From: Ancylobacter moscoviensis
Lineage (GTDB): Bacteria > Pseudomonadota > Alphaproteobacteria > Rhizobiales > Xanthobacteraceae
DNA: 64,000 nucleotides
Direction of reading: 5' to 3'
NCBI RefSeq assembly: GCF_007559435.1
Contig: NZ_VMBP01000002.1
Location: forward strand, 1-64,000
Positions 7,428 to 16,580 of this stretch are shown piece by piece (the first letter of the stretch is position 1; every line of letters begins with the position of its first letter). Position numbers and translations under genes: made by a program. A model generated the notes under the pieces. The model ran no database searches. It saw only the letters and a list, made by a program, of their open reading frames with translations, and was not told where the DNA came from.

Positions 7428-8226
7428 CACGACCTCGACGGCGTCTCTCCCCTCGCGCCTGCCCCCGATCTCGCCGCTGTCCTTCACGCTGATCGTCGCC
7501 GTCGGCGCGCTGTTCCTCGCCTCGATGGGGCAGGTGGCGCCGTCGCCTGAAAAGCTGGCGGCCGGCGCGCCGCGCATGGCCGAGCTGGTCGGGCGCATGT
7601 TGCCGCCCAATTCCGATCCGGCGTTCCTCCAGCGCATGGGCTGGCGCATCCTGGAGACGCTGCAGATCGCGCTCGTCGGCACGGTGTTCGGCGTCATCGC
7701 CAGCCTGCCGATGGGCTGGCTGGCGGCGCGCGGCATCTCGCCCCTCGGCGCGCTGCGTCATCTCCCGCGCGCGCTGATCTCGCTGTTCCGTACCGTGCCG
7801 GACCTCGTCTGGGCGCTGCTGTTCGTATCGACGCTGGGCCTCGGGGCGGTCGCCGGCACCATGACCATCGTCGTCGACACGATCGGCTTCTGCGGCCGCT
7901 TCTTCGCAGAGGCGATGGAGGAGGCGGACAAGAAGCCTCAGGAAGCGCTCCACGCCATCGGCGCCAACCGGGTGACGGTGCTGTGCGGGGCGGTCCTGCC
8001 GGACGTCATGCCGACGCTGATCAACTCCTCGCTCTTCGCGCTGGAAAAGGCGGTGCGCTCCTCCGTGGTGCTCGGCCTCGTCGGCGCGGGCGGAATTGGT
8101 CAGGAGCTGAAGGTCGCGTTCGACCTGTTCCAGTACAGGAACGCCTCCGCGATCATCCTGGCGATCTTCGTCATCGTGCTGGCGATGGAGTTCCTGACCG
8201 ACCGTCTGCGCGCGCGCTTCCAGTAG
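7408..8226 (+). CDS. phnE: Phosphonate ABC transporter permease (272 aa)
   Basis: Inner-membrane channel subunit with about six helices. The cytoplasmic coupling loop EALHAIGANRVTVLCGAVLPDVMP is the EAA motif that docks on PhnC, and the C-terminal block VVLGLVGAGGIGQEL is typical of PhnE. The start may be 7408 or 7420; both overlap the end of phnC (stop 7425-7427) and neither has a strong ribosome binding site, consistent with translational coupling. A single phnE is present, so the channel would be a homodimer. It ends the operon and is followed by a stem-loop. Confidence 0.9.
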   Translation: MACSMASTTSTASLPSRLPPISPLSFTLIVAVGALFLASMGQVAPSPEKLAAGAPRMAELVGRMLPPNSDPAFLQRMGWRILETLQIALVGTVFGVIASLPMGWLAARGISPLGALRHLPRALISLFRTVPDLVWALLFVSTLGLGAVAGTMTIVVDTIGFCGRFFAEAMEEADKKPQEALHAIGANRVTVLCGAVLPDVMPTLINSSLFALEKAVRSSVVLGLVGAGGIGQELKVAFDLFQYRNASAIILAIFVIVLAMEFLTDRLRARFQ

Positions 8227-8240
8227 CGCCGCGACGCCGC

Positions 8241-8268
8241 GCGCTGGGCGAACGTGTCCGCCCTGCGC
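8241..8268 (+). terminator. Probable terminator after phnE
   Basis: GCGCTGGGCG and CGCCCTGCGC pair with one T-T mismatch around an eight-base loop and are followed by TTCCGTTCC. It lies between convergent phnE and the IalB-like gene. Confidence 0.5.
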
Positions 8269-8278
8269 TTCCGTTCCC

Positions 8279-8782
8279 TCACGGGCAGCGCGAGAGGATG
8301 CGGTTGGTCGCGGCGGTGATGCCGTCGAGCGAGAAGACGTAGCTCGTCTCGTTGCCGCGCGCGGAGGTGGCGGTGATCGCCATTTCGGCGCCGCTGCGCA
8401 TCGCCTGCAGGAAGGCGGGCTCGCGCTCCGCGCGGTGCAGCCAGGCGCCCTTTCCTTCCGTGAACAGGGTGAAGGTGTCATCGCCGATGCTGGCGACCAC
8501 CCTGGAACCCTCCGCGAGATCATAGCCGGTCTGCAGGCTGACCTGCGTCCGGGACTGGCGGCTTTCCTTCGCGGTGACGAAGAACGCCACCTCGCCGTGA
8601 TCGAGATGCGTCGGCCGGGCCGTCGAGGGCCAGCTGACGGCGTAGCATGTCGGCTTGCCGTCGACTTTGTAGGCGTAGGCTCCCCAGTCGTCGAACTTTC
8701 CCATTTCGGTAACCTGAGCAGCCTCCACTTCCACGTTGGCGAAGATCAGCATGCTGAGGGCAATGGCGGTCCGTCCGATCAT
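8279..8782 (-). CDS. IalB-family (invasion associated locus B) secreted protein (167 aa)
   Basis: An N-terminal signal peptide (about residues 1-21, ending VEAAQ) is followed by the IalB-type domain: FDDWGAYAY, a conserved CYAVSWPSTARPT segment, FFVTAKESR, and FTLFTEGKGAWLHRA with SARGNETSYVFSL near the end. A first cysteine in CYAVS and a terminal one in ILSRCP could form a disulfide. The family is named for a Bartonella protein linked to erythrocyte entry but is widespread in free-living Hyphomicrobiales, where its role is unclear. It stands alone, converging on phnE. The ATG has AGGAGTAGC close upstream. Confidence 0.8.
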   Translation of the reverse strand: MIGRTAIALSMLIFANVEVEAAQVTEMGKFDDWGAYAYKVDGKPTCYAVSWPSTARPTHLDHGEVAFFVTAKESRQSRTQVSLQTGYDLAEGSRVVASIGDDTFTLFTEGKGAWLHRAEREPAFLQAMRSGAEMAITATSARGNETSYVFSLDGITAATNRILSRCP

Positions 8783-8896
8783 TGGCCTTGCTACTCCTTT
8801 TCCGGAATGAGGTCGCGCGAGCCTTTTCGATGCGGCCTAACAGGAGGTTAACCGCGCGGTGCGCGTCCGCCCCGCGCGGGGGCGCCGGCGCCGGGC

Positions 8897-9349
8897 TCAC
8901 CTCTCGCGCCGGAACACCATGCCGCCGTGATGCAGCGTGTCCGCGTCGACGAACGTGCCGTCGGCGGTGAAACCGGTGTCGTCCCAGTAATCGATATGGT
9001 TTCCGCGCACTTCGTAGCGCCCCTGATAGGCGCTCTGGCGGCTGCCGCGCGCCTCGTCGTAGCGGCCGTTCGGCAGCAGTTCATGGCGGATATGGCCGTC
9101 GAGCGTTACCCACATACCGACATAGGGGTGGCTTTGTGCGGGCCGGGAGGGGGATGAAGAATGCGTGATCATCTGGGCGCCGGATCTGTCGATGGGGGGA
9201 AGGAGCGTGCCGGTGGCGAGCGCGATCAGGAGCATGGGCAGCCGGCGTGCAGGCCCGTGCCGCGCCTTGGCCATGGGTGCGGCGCATGGGCGCCGCTTCC
9301 CGGTTGTCGTGGCGGCGGCAACCGCGTGCGGCGGGGCGTGGACGGACAT
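8897..9349 (-). CDS. Atu4866-domain protein with N-terminal membrane signal (150 aa)
   Basis: The C-terminal 78 residues (YVGMWVTLDGHIRHELLPNG, then YQGRYEVRGNHIDYWDDTG and HHGGMVFRRER) match the small Atu4866 domain, a structurally known protein of unknown function. It is preceded by a basic, hydrophobic segment (about residues 34-52) that looks like a signal or anchor. The ATG at 9349 has GAGGG upstream and lies 11 bases after the SDR stop on the same strand, so the two are co-transcribed. A shorter start at 9274 is possible. The pairing with an SDR hints at a shared oxidoreductive or stress role, which is inference. Confidence 0.75.
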   Translation of the reverse strand: MSVHAPPHAVAAATTTGKRRPCAAPMAKARHGPARRLPMLLIALATGTLLPPIDRSGAQMITHSSSPSRPAQSHPYVGMWVTLDGHIRHELLPNGRYDEARGSRQSAYQGRYEVRGNHIDYWDDTGFTADGTFVDADTLHHGGMVFRRER

Positions 9350-9360
9350 CCGTCTTGCCC

Positions 9361-10077
9361 TCACGCGCCGCCGGCCGGGCGCACGACGATCTCGCTGACA
9401 TCGACGTCGTCTGGTTGCTCGATCGCGTAGCGCACCGCCCGGCCGATCGCGTCGGGCTGCAGCGCGATGGCGCGAAAGCTCTTCATCGCCTCGGCCGCGA
9501 CCGGGTCGGTGATGGTGTCGGCGAGTTCGCTCTCGACGACGCCGGGATGGATGCAGGTGACGCGGATATGCCTGTTCTCCTGCCTGAGCCCGTCCGAGAG
9601 CGCGCGCACCGCGTATTTGGTCGCGCAGTAGACGGCGGCGGTCGGCGAGACCTGCAGCGCGCCGATCGAGGCGATGTTGACGACGTGGCCGGAACCCCGC
9701 TGCGTCATCTCCGGCAACACGGCGGCGATGCCGTAGAGCACGCCCTTGATGTTGACGTCGATCATGCGGTCCCATTCCTCGACCTTCAGCGACGTCATGA
9801 GCGAGAGCGGCATGACGCCGGCGTTGTTGACGATCACGTCGACGCGCCCGAAGCGTTCGCGCGCCGCATCCGCGAAACCCGCGACGTCGGCGCGATCGGT
9901 CACGTCGAGGCGTCGGACGAGAACCTCGCCGCCGATCTCGCGGGCCAGCGCGTCCAAGCGTTCCGTGCGGCGGGCGCCGAGCGCCAGCCGGGCGCCGGCC
10001 TTGCCCAGTTCGCGGGCGATGCCCGCCCCGATGCCGCTGGAGGCGCCGGTGATCAGCACGACCTTTTCCAAAGCCAT
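9361..10077 (-). CDS. Short-chain dehydrogenase/reductase (238 aa)
   Basis: A classical SDR: TGASSGIGAGIARELG binds the dinucleotide, the acidic or basic selector falls in ALGARRTERL (Arg-Arg, favouring NADP(H)), NNAGVMPL is the structural NNAG motif, and the catalytic Ser-Tyr-Lys is seen as IASIGAL and YCATKYAV. Substrate unknown. The ATG at 10077 sits after GAGGAG and just before the Rossmann strand; the longer open frame runs into the divergent promoter. It is divergent from a LysR gene, which probably regulates it, and precedes the Atu4866-like gene. Confidence 0.9.
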   Translation of the reverse strand: MALEKVVLITGASSGIGAGIARELGKAGARLALGARRTERLDALAREIGGEVLVRRLDVTDRADVAGFADAARERFGRVDVIVNNAGVMPLSLMTSLKVEEWDRMIDVNIKGVLYGIAAVLPEMTQRGSGHVVNIASIGALQVSPTAAVYCATKYAVRALSDGLRQENRHIRVTCIHPGVVESELADTITDPVAAEAMKSFRAIALQPDAIGRAVRYAIEQPDDVDVSEIVVRPAGGA

Positions 10078-10187
10078 CTCGTTTGTCTCCTCTGCTGCTC
10101 CGGACCGGAGTTGGCGGGAAGATAGGGGCATGGCATTGTCGCGATAAGGCGCCTTCAGATGTACGAAATGGAAAGTCATACTAACCA

Positions 10188-11093
10188 ATGAGCCCCGACC
10201 TGAACGCGCTCGCGGTCTTCATGCTGGTGGCGGAGGAGAAGAGTTTCCGCGCCGCCGCGGACCGGCTCGGCGTGACCCGCTCCGCCGTCAGCCAGACCAT
10301 GGCGCGGCTGGAGGCGACGATGGGCATCGCGCTCGTGCGGCGTACCACGCGGAGCGTCAGCCTGACGGAAGCGGGCGAGCGGCTCGCGGTTTCACTGGCT
10401 CCGGCAATCGCCGATATCCGCGCTGCGGTGGAGAGCGCCGGCAGCCTCGGCCGGCGCCCGCGCGGCCAGCTGCGTCTGGCGGTCTCGTCGATCGCCGAGA
10501 CCTTCCTGGCCGGGCCGCTGCTCGCCGGCTTCGCCGGGGCCTATCCCGAGATCCAGCTCGACATCACCGTGACGGATGAGGAATTCGATATCGTGGCCGA
10601 GGGCTACGATGCCGGCGTCCGGCTCGGCGAGGTGATCGCGCAGGACATGATCGCCGTCCCCGTCTCGGGCGAGCAGCGCCAGTCCGCCGTGTGCGCGCCG
10701 GCCTATCTGGAGCGCGCCGGCATGCCGAAGCATCCGGGCGAGCTGGTGGGCCATCGCTGCATCGGCTGGCGGCCGGCGCCGCGCGTGGCGCCCTATCGGT
10801 GGGAATTCGGCGTGGACGGCAGGGAGTTCGCGGTTGAAGTCGCTCCCGAGATCACCACCAACGACATGGCGCTGATGATCAAGCTCGCCGTCGCCGGCGC
10901 GGGCATCACCTTCGGCATGGAGGAGAGCTTTCGCGCGGAGGTGGAGCGCGGCCGTCTGGTGCCGATCCTGGAAGAGTTCTGTCCCCGCTTCGCCGGCTTC
11001 TATCTCTACTATCCCAGCCGCCGCAATCTCGCGCCGAAACTGCGGGCGCTGACCAATCACCTGCGTACGGCTCGCAGCGGCATGAGGGGCTAG
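10188..11093 (+). CDS. LysR-family transcriptional regulator (301 aa)
   Basis: An N-terminal winged helix (residues 1-65; NALAVFMLVAEEKSFRAAAD and GVTRSAVSQTMARLE) is followed by a LysR effector domain (about 90-295) of the CrgA/DsdC-like subgroup with ELVGHRCIGWR, common in regulators of adjacent oxidoreductases. It is divergent from the SDR gene with 110 bases between the start codons, the usual layout for a LysR protein controlling its neighbour. The effector cannot be inferred. Confidence 0.92.
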   Translation: MSPDLNALAVFMLVAEEKSFRAAADRLGVTRSAVSQTMARLEATMGIALVRRTTRSVSLTEAGERLAVSLAPAIADIRAAVESAGSLGRRPRGQLRLAVSSIAETFLAGPLLAGFAGAYPEIQLDITVTDEEFDIVAEGYDAGVRLGEVIAQDMIAVPVSGEQRQSAVCAPAYLERAGMPKHPGELVGHRCIGWRPAPRVAPYRWEFGVDGREFAVEVAPEITTNDMALMIKLAVAGAGITFGMEESFRAEVERGRLVPILEEFCPRFAGFYLYYPSRRNLAPKLRALTNHLRTARSGMRG

Positions 11094-11166
11094 AGGCGGG
11101 CGCCGCCGCTGCGAGCACTGCCTCCGCCTTCCAGCCGTGCCGCCGGTCGCCGATGTTCGAAGGACA

Positions 11167-12366
<1,200 letters not shown>

Positions 12367-12368
12367 CG

Positions 12369-13748
12369 TCAGGTCTCGTCGCAAAGGGGAAGAAGGCAGG
12401 TCACATCGGCCAGCGTCTCGATCCGGCCGAGCCGGTCGAGCAGGCTGGCGGCGTCGGCCGGTGTCGTCACGCTTGCGGCGCAGTCGAGGAACTTGGCCGC
12501 CAGCGCCTGGTCGGAGAGCGGGTCGGCCGCCGCGCCGCGCGGAAAGGCCCGGAAGCCCTCGAGCCGCCGTCCGTCGCGCAGAAGCAGCGTGACATGGGCG
12601 CCCTCGGGCGCGGCGCGCCGGGCCGCCTCGTCCCAGCGCTCGCCGGTCTGCATGCTGATCCGTGGCAGCAGCCGGGCGAGAGCCGGATCGGCGAGCACGG
12701 CGTCGTCGAGATGGCGCAGCCGCACCTCGCCGAACACCAGCGTCGCGGCGATGGCGAAGGGCATGCTGAATTGCGCCTGCTGGCGGTTCGCCGGCAGATC
12801 GTAGATGAGATTGGCGATCACCACCGGCGGCACGTCGCAGGCGATGTGCACGATCTCGCCCGGCTCGACGTCATGGGTCCGCGCCAGCTCGTCCACGACG
12901 TCGACCGCCGCGTGCGAGGAGAGGCACACCGGGATGCGCTTGACGTCGATGCCGGGCTCGAGAAGCCGCCACGTCCGGCCCAGCGTCGCGAAGGCTTCGT
13001 CCTCCCGCACGCCGCCGTTGAACAGGCCGGCGAAGCCGCGCGGATGCTCGACCGCGTCGAGCGGTCCGCTCACGCCGGCCCGCGCCATGAACGCCGCGAT
13101 CACGCCCGCCTCGGCGGCGCGGCCGGCGAGCACCGGCTTGGCGTCGGTGCCGAAGGCGGCCTTGGCGCCCCCGGTGCCGGCCAGCGCGATGCCGATCGCC
13201 GCCCCGGTCGCCCGGGCGTCGAGCCCGTAGAGGCGGGCCGCGGCGACGCTGGCGCCCACCGGCCCGAGCACCGCCGTGGTCCACCAGCCGCGCTCGTACA
13301 GCGCCATGGTCATGCCGGCGCCGAGGGCGTACTCCGCCTCCGAGCCGGCGACGATCGCCTCGATCAACGCGGCCCCCGACGCGCCGACGCTCTGCGCCAC
13401 GGCGAGCGCGGCCGGCACGATCACCGCCGAACCGTGCACGACCCCGGAATAGCAGTTGTCGTCGAAATCGAGCGCATGGGCGGCGGTGGCGTTGGCCGCC
13501 GCGGCGCCGGGGGCGGCGAGACGCGCGGCGGAGCCGAGAAGCTGCGCCTCGCCCACCGCGCCGATGTCGGCCAGCACGCCGCGCGCGCGGCGGGCGACCG
13601 GGGTCGCCGACCCCGCCAGGGCGACGCCGAGCGTGTCGATCAGGCAGTTGCGGGCGACCCGCTGCACCGGCGCCGGCACATCGCCGGGGCGCAGGCCGCA
13701 AGCCCAGCGGGCCATGCGCTCGATGGCGGTCGCCGGTCGCTCCTCCAT
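12369..13748 (-). CDS. MmgE/PrpD family protein (459 aa)
   Basis: The family includes 2-methylcitrate dehydratase, cis-aconitate decarboxylase and other dehydratases or isomerases of multi-carboxylic acids. The sequence shows RVARNCLIDTLGVALAG, then AAHALDFDDNCYSG near residues 90-105 (active-site DFDD), a VKRIPVCLSSHAAVD segment where PrpD has VKPYPSCRYTH, and RQQAQFSMPFAIA. Full length. GGAGG precedes the ATG, which lies six bases after the HutU stop. The divergence from PrpD in the substrate segment argues against 2-methylcitrate; no prpB or prpC is nearby. A role on the HutU product is inferred. Confidence 0.85.
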   Translation of the reverse strand: MEERPATAIERMARWACGLRPGDVPAPVQRVARNCLIDTLGVALAGSATPVARRARGVLADIGAVGEAQLLGSAARLAAPGAAAANATAAHALDFDDNCYSGVVHGSAVIVPAALAVAQSVGASGAALIEAIVAGSEAEYALGAGMTMALYERGWWTTAVLGPVGASVAAARLYGLDARATGAAIGIALAGTGGAKAAFGTDAKPVLAGRAAEAGVIAAFMARAGVSGPLDAVEHPRGFAGLFNGGVREDEAFATLGRTWRLLEPGIDVKRIPVCLSSHAAVDVVDELARTHDVEPGEIVHIACDVPPVVIANLIYDLPANRQQAQFSMPFAIAATLVFGEVRLRHLDDAVLADPALARLLPRISMQTGERWDEAARRAAPEGAHVTLLLRDGRRLEGFRAFPRGAAADPLSDQALAAKFLDCAASVTTPADAASLLDRLGRIETLADVTCLLPLCDET

Positions 13749-13754
13749 GGGCGG

Positions 13755-15446
13755 CTAGCCTCCGGCGGCCGGCGGCGCGCCGAAGGTCCGCAGCCCTTCG
13801 CGCTCGACGGTCGCCAGCGCCTCGTCATAGCCGGCATCGGCATGGCGGAACATCGCCACCGAGGAATCGTTGGCCAGCACCCGGCTGAGGCGGCGCGCGG
13901 CGTCCTCGCTGCCGTCCGCCACCACCGCGAAGCCGGCATGCTGCGAATAGCCGATGCCGACACCGCCGCCATTGTGCAGCGACACCCAGGTCGCCCCGCT
14001 GGCGCAGGAGACCAGCGCGTTGAGCATCGGCCAGTCGGCCACCGCGTCGGAACCGTCCAGCATGCCCTCGCTCTCGCGGTTGGGGCTGGCCACCGAGCCG
14101 GAGCTGATATGGTCGCGGGTGACGATGACGGGGGCGCCCACCTCGCCGGAGGCGACCATCTGGTTAAGCGCCAGCCCCGCCGCGACGCGGTCGCGCAGGC
14201 CCATCCAGTAGCTGCGCGAGGGCAGTCCCTGGAAGCGGATGCGCGTCTCCGCCATGTCGATCCAGCGCGCGAAGCTGGGGTCCTCGACGATGCCCTTCAG
14301 CTTGCGGCTGGAGACGAGGATGTCCTGCGGGTCGCCGGAAAGCGCGATCCAGCGGAACTGCGTCCGGCCCCGGCAGAATTGCGGGCGGACATAGGCCGAG
14401 ATGAAGCCGGGAAAGGCGAAGGCCTCTTCCACCCCGACATCGCGCGCCATCTGGCGGATGTTGTTGCCATAGTCGAACACCGGAATGCCGCGCGCCCGGA
14501 ATTCCAGCATCGCGCGCACCTGCCGCGCCATGGTCTGCTTGGCGGCGGCGATGACGGCCTCCGGCTCGCTATCGCGCCGGCGCTCCCACTCGGCGATCGT
14601 CCAGCCGGCGGGAATGTAGCCGTAGAGCGGGTCGTGCGCCGCCGTCTGGTCGGTCACGAGATCGGGGAGCGTGCCGCGCGCGAGGATCTCCTCATAGACC
14701 TCGGCAGCATTGCCCAGCAGGCCGATCGAGACCGCCTTGCCGGTGCGCTTCGCCTCGGCCAGCAGGGCGAGGGCCTCGTCGAGGCTCGCGGCGCGGCGGT
14801 CGAGATAGCCGCCCTCCATGCGCCGCTCGATGCGCTCGGCGCGCATGTCGACCGCCAGCACCGAGCAGCCGGCCATGACGCCCGCCAGCGGCTGCGCGCC
14901 GCCCATGCCGCCGAGCCCGGCGGTGAGCAGCCAGCGGCCGGAAAGATCGCCGCCATAATGCTGGCGGCCGGCTTCCACGAAGGTCTCGAAGGTGCCGCCG
15001 ATGATCCCCTGGCTGCCGATATAGGTCCAAGAGCCGGCCGTCATCTGGCCGTACATCATGAGCCCGCGACGCTCCAGCTCGTCGAAGACCTCCTGCGTCG
15101 CCCAGCGGCCGACGAGGTTCGAATTGGCGATCAGCACACGCGGCGCATCGGCATGGGTGCGGATGACGCCGACCGGCTTGCCGGACTGCACCAGCAGCGT
15201 CTCGTCATTGTCCATCGCCTTCAGCGTGGCGACGATGCGGTCGAAGGATTCCCAGTTGCGCGCCGCCCGTCCGCGCCCGCCATAGACGACGAGGTCCTCG
15301 GGACGCTCGGCGACCTCGGGGTCGAGATTGTTCATCAGCATGCGCAGCGGGCCTTCCGTCTGCCAGCTTCGCGCGTTCAGGGTGGAACCGCGCGGGGCGC
15401 GCACGACGCGGCTGTTCTTGGAAATGCTGATGTCGGAGGTGGTCAC
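13755..15446 (-). CDS. Urocanase (HutU) family protein, non-canonical paralogue (563 aa)
   Basis: Urocanase hydrates urocanate to imidazolonepropionate with a tightly bound NAD+ as electrophile. The family is clear: [19 protein letters not shown] at the N-terminus, [19 protein letters not shown] for NAD+ binding, then [22 protein letters not shown] and [22 protein letters not shown]. At the position of the essential cysteine in bacterial urocanase (GLPARICWxG) this protein reads [10 protein letters not shown], with Tyr at about residue 413. The GTG at 15446 is chosen from GGGGAG upstream and normal family length. It is followed closely by MmgE/PrpD and a CoA-transferase and preceded by a LysR gene; hutH, hutI and hutG are absent. 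Either a urocanase on an unusual route or an enzyme for a urocanate analogue. Confidence 0.82.
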   Translation of the reverse strand: MTTSDISISKNSRVVRAPRGSTLNARSWQTEGPLRMLMNNLDPEVAERPEDLVVYGGRGRAARNWESFDRIVATLKAMDNDETLLVQSGKPVGVIRTHADAPRVLIANSNLVGRWATQEVFDELERRGLMMYGQMTAGSWTYIGSQGIIGGTFETFVEAGRQHYGGDLSGRWLLTAGLGGMGGAQPLAGVMAGCSVLAVDMRAERIERRMEGGYLDRRAASLDEALALLAEAKRTGKAVSIGLLGNAAEVYEEILARGTLPDLVTDQTAAHDPLYGYIPAGWTIAEWERRRDSEPEAVIAAAKQTMARQVRAMLEFRARGIPVFDYGNNIRQMARDVGVEEAFAFPGFISAYVRPQFCRGRTQFRWIALSGDPQDILVSSRKLKGIVEDPSFARWIDMAETRIRFQGLPSRSYWMGLRDRVAAGLALNQMVASGEVGAPVIVTRDHISSGSVASPNRESEGMLDGSDAVADWPMLNALVSCASGATWVSLHNGGGVGIGYSQHAGFAVVADGSEDAARRLSRVLANDSSVAMFRHADAGYDEALATVEREGLRTFGAPPAAGG

Positions 15447-15533
15447 GCAAGGCTCCCCGATGAGGGGCCACCCGAAGGCGGCCGGCAGGCTTACCGGCGG
15501 GACCATAGGGGCGACAGAGAATGAATTGTACTA

Positions 15534-15545
15534 ATGAATTTTCAT
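15534..15545. promoter_or_regulatory. Palindrome upstream of the HutU-family gene
   Basis: ATGAA and TTCAT arms around TT lie in the AT-rich 116-base gap between the LysR gene and the urocanase paralogue. It is placed about 90 bases before the GTG start and may be a LysR binding site; other T and A positions nearby allow several T-N11-A readings. Confidence 0.35.
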
Positions 15546-15562
15546 AATCTGGATAAGACAAA

Positions 15563-16483
15563 CTAATTCAGATCGGGATCGGGCGTGCGGTCTCGGAAAT
15601 AGTCCTTGGCCGTCTCGACGAAGGCTTCGGCCGCCCGCGTCATGGGCGAGCGGGCGGAGGAGCCGATGATCACGCGCTGCGGCGGCACGATCTCGACCAG
15701 CGGCCGGCACACCAGCGGCAACCCGTCATGCGAGCGGTCGCCATAGGGGCGCGTCACCAGCACGCTGTTGCCCAGCCCGTGCGCGACCATGCCCCGCAGG
15801 GTCGGCAGCGAGGTGCAGCGGATCAGTTGCTCGGGCATCACGTCGGCGATGCGGAACAGCGACAGGAAATAATCGCGGCTGTGGGGAAGATCGATGAGCA
15901 CGAAGGGCTCGACGGCGAGGTCGCGCAGCGAGACGCGGTCCTGCGCCCCCAGCGGGTGGCCCTCCGGCAGCAGCGCGTAGGGGCGGTGGGCGCCGAGCGG
16001 GATGCGGACCATCTCGCCCATCGTGTCGATCTCGTAGAGCAGCGCGATCTCGATGGCGCCGTCGTCGAGGTCGCGATGAAGCTGGTCGAGCGTCGCCTCG
16101 CGCATGCGCACCCGCACCTTGGGATGGGCGGCGCCGAAGGCGCGCATCAGGCCGGGCGCATAGGCGGGGGCGAGGGTCGAGAAGACGCCGATCTCCAGAT
16201 CGCCGATCAGCTCGTCGTCCTCGCCGGTTCCCATCACCGCCTGGCCATGCGCCAGCAGATGGCGCACCTCGGCGAGCTTGCGTCGGCCGAACGGGGTGAG
16301 GTCCACACCCTGCGCATGGCGGCGGACGAACAGCTTCTGGCCGAAGGCCTGTTCGAGCTGGCCGATGGCGACGGACACCGCCGGCTGGGAGACGTGCAGC
16401 GTCTCGGCAGCGCGCAGCGTGCTTCCGGCCTCGGCGGTGGCGACGAAGTAGGAGAGCTGTCGCCAGGAGATGTGGAGGGCCAT
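15563..16483 (-). CDS. LysR-family transcriptional regulator (306 aa)
   Basis: An N-terminal winged helix (SWRQLSYFVATAEAGSTLRA and LHVSQPAVSVAIGQLEQAFG) is joined to a LysR effector domain (GDLEIGVFSTLAPAYAPGLM, later MVAHGLGNSVLVTRPYG). It resembles the CynR/OxyR-like group with an N-terminal extension of about seven residues. It lies upstream of the urocanase paralogue on the same strand and is divergent from an acyl-CoA dehydrogenase, so it could control both. The intergenic DNA on either side is AT-rich for this genome and carries short inverted repeats. The effector is unknown. Confidence 0.9.
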   Translation of the reverse strand: MALHISWRQLSYFVATAEAGSTLRAAETLHVSQPAVSVAIGQLEQAFGQKLFVRRHAQGVDLTPFGRRKLAEVRHLLAHGQAVMGTGEDDELIGDLEIGVFSTLAPAYAPGLMRAFGAAHPKVRVRMREATLDQLHRDLDDGAIEIALLYEIDTMGEMVRIPLGAHRPYALLPEGHPLGAQDRVSLRDLAVEPFVLIDLPHSRDYFLSLFRIADVMPEQLIRCTSLPTLRGMVAHGLGNSVLVTRPYGDRSHDGLPLVCRPLVEIVPPQRVIIGSSARSPMTRAAEAFVETAKDYFRDRTPDPDLN

Positions 16484-16499
16484 GGATAAGCTTTTTTAA

Positions 16500-16512
16500 T
16501 TCAGAATATGAA
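16500..16512. promoter_or_regulatory. Candidate LysR box between LysR and acyl-CoA dehydrogenase genes
   Basis: TTCAGAATATGAA is an imperfect dyad (TTCA/TGAA) that also fits the LysR T-N11-A pattern. It lies in the divergent gap, about 17 bases from the LysR start and 70 from the dehydrogenase start. Confidence 0.35.
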
Positions 16513-16580
16513 CAGCGAATATTTTTATTATTCCGAACAGGGCGTCAAGCTTGGATCAGTATTCCTGTTCCGAGCGTGCC

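Noticed and set aside
3349-8230. Genomic island inserted at tRNA-Glu
   Set aside because: No integrase, no repeat of the tRNA 3' end and no clear base-composition break were found in the sequence after the tRNA.
12369-13748. 2-methylcitrate cycle (prpD)
   Set aside because: No prpB, prpC or acnD nearby, and the substrate-loop sequence differs from PrpD.
12594-15524. A 976-codon open frame on the plus strand
   Set aside because: It is antisense to the HutU-like and PrpD-like genes and its translation is Arg/His/Gly/Ala-rich with no recognisable motif.
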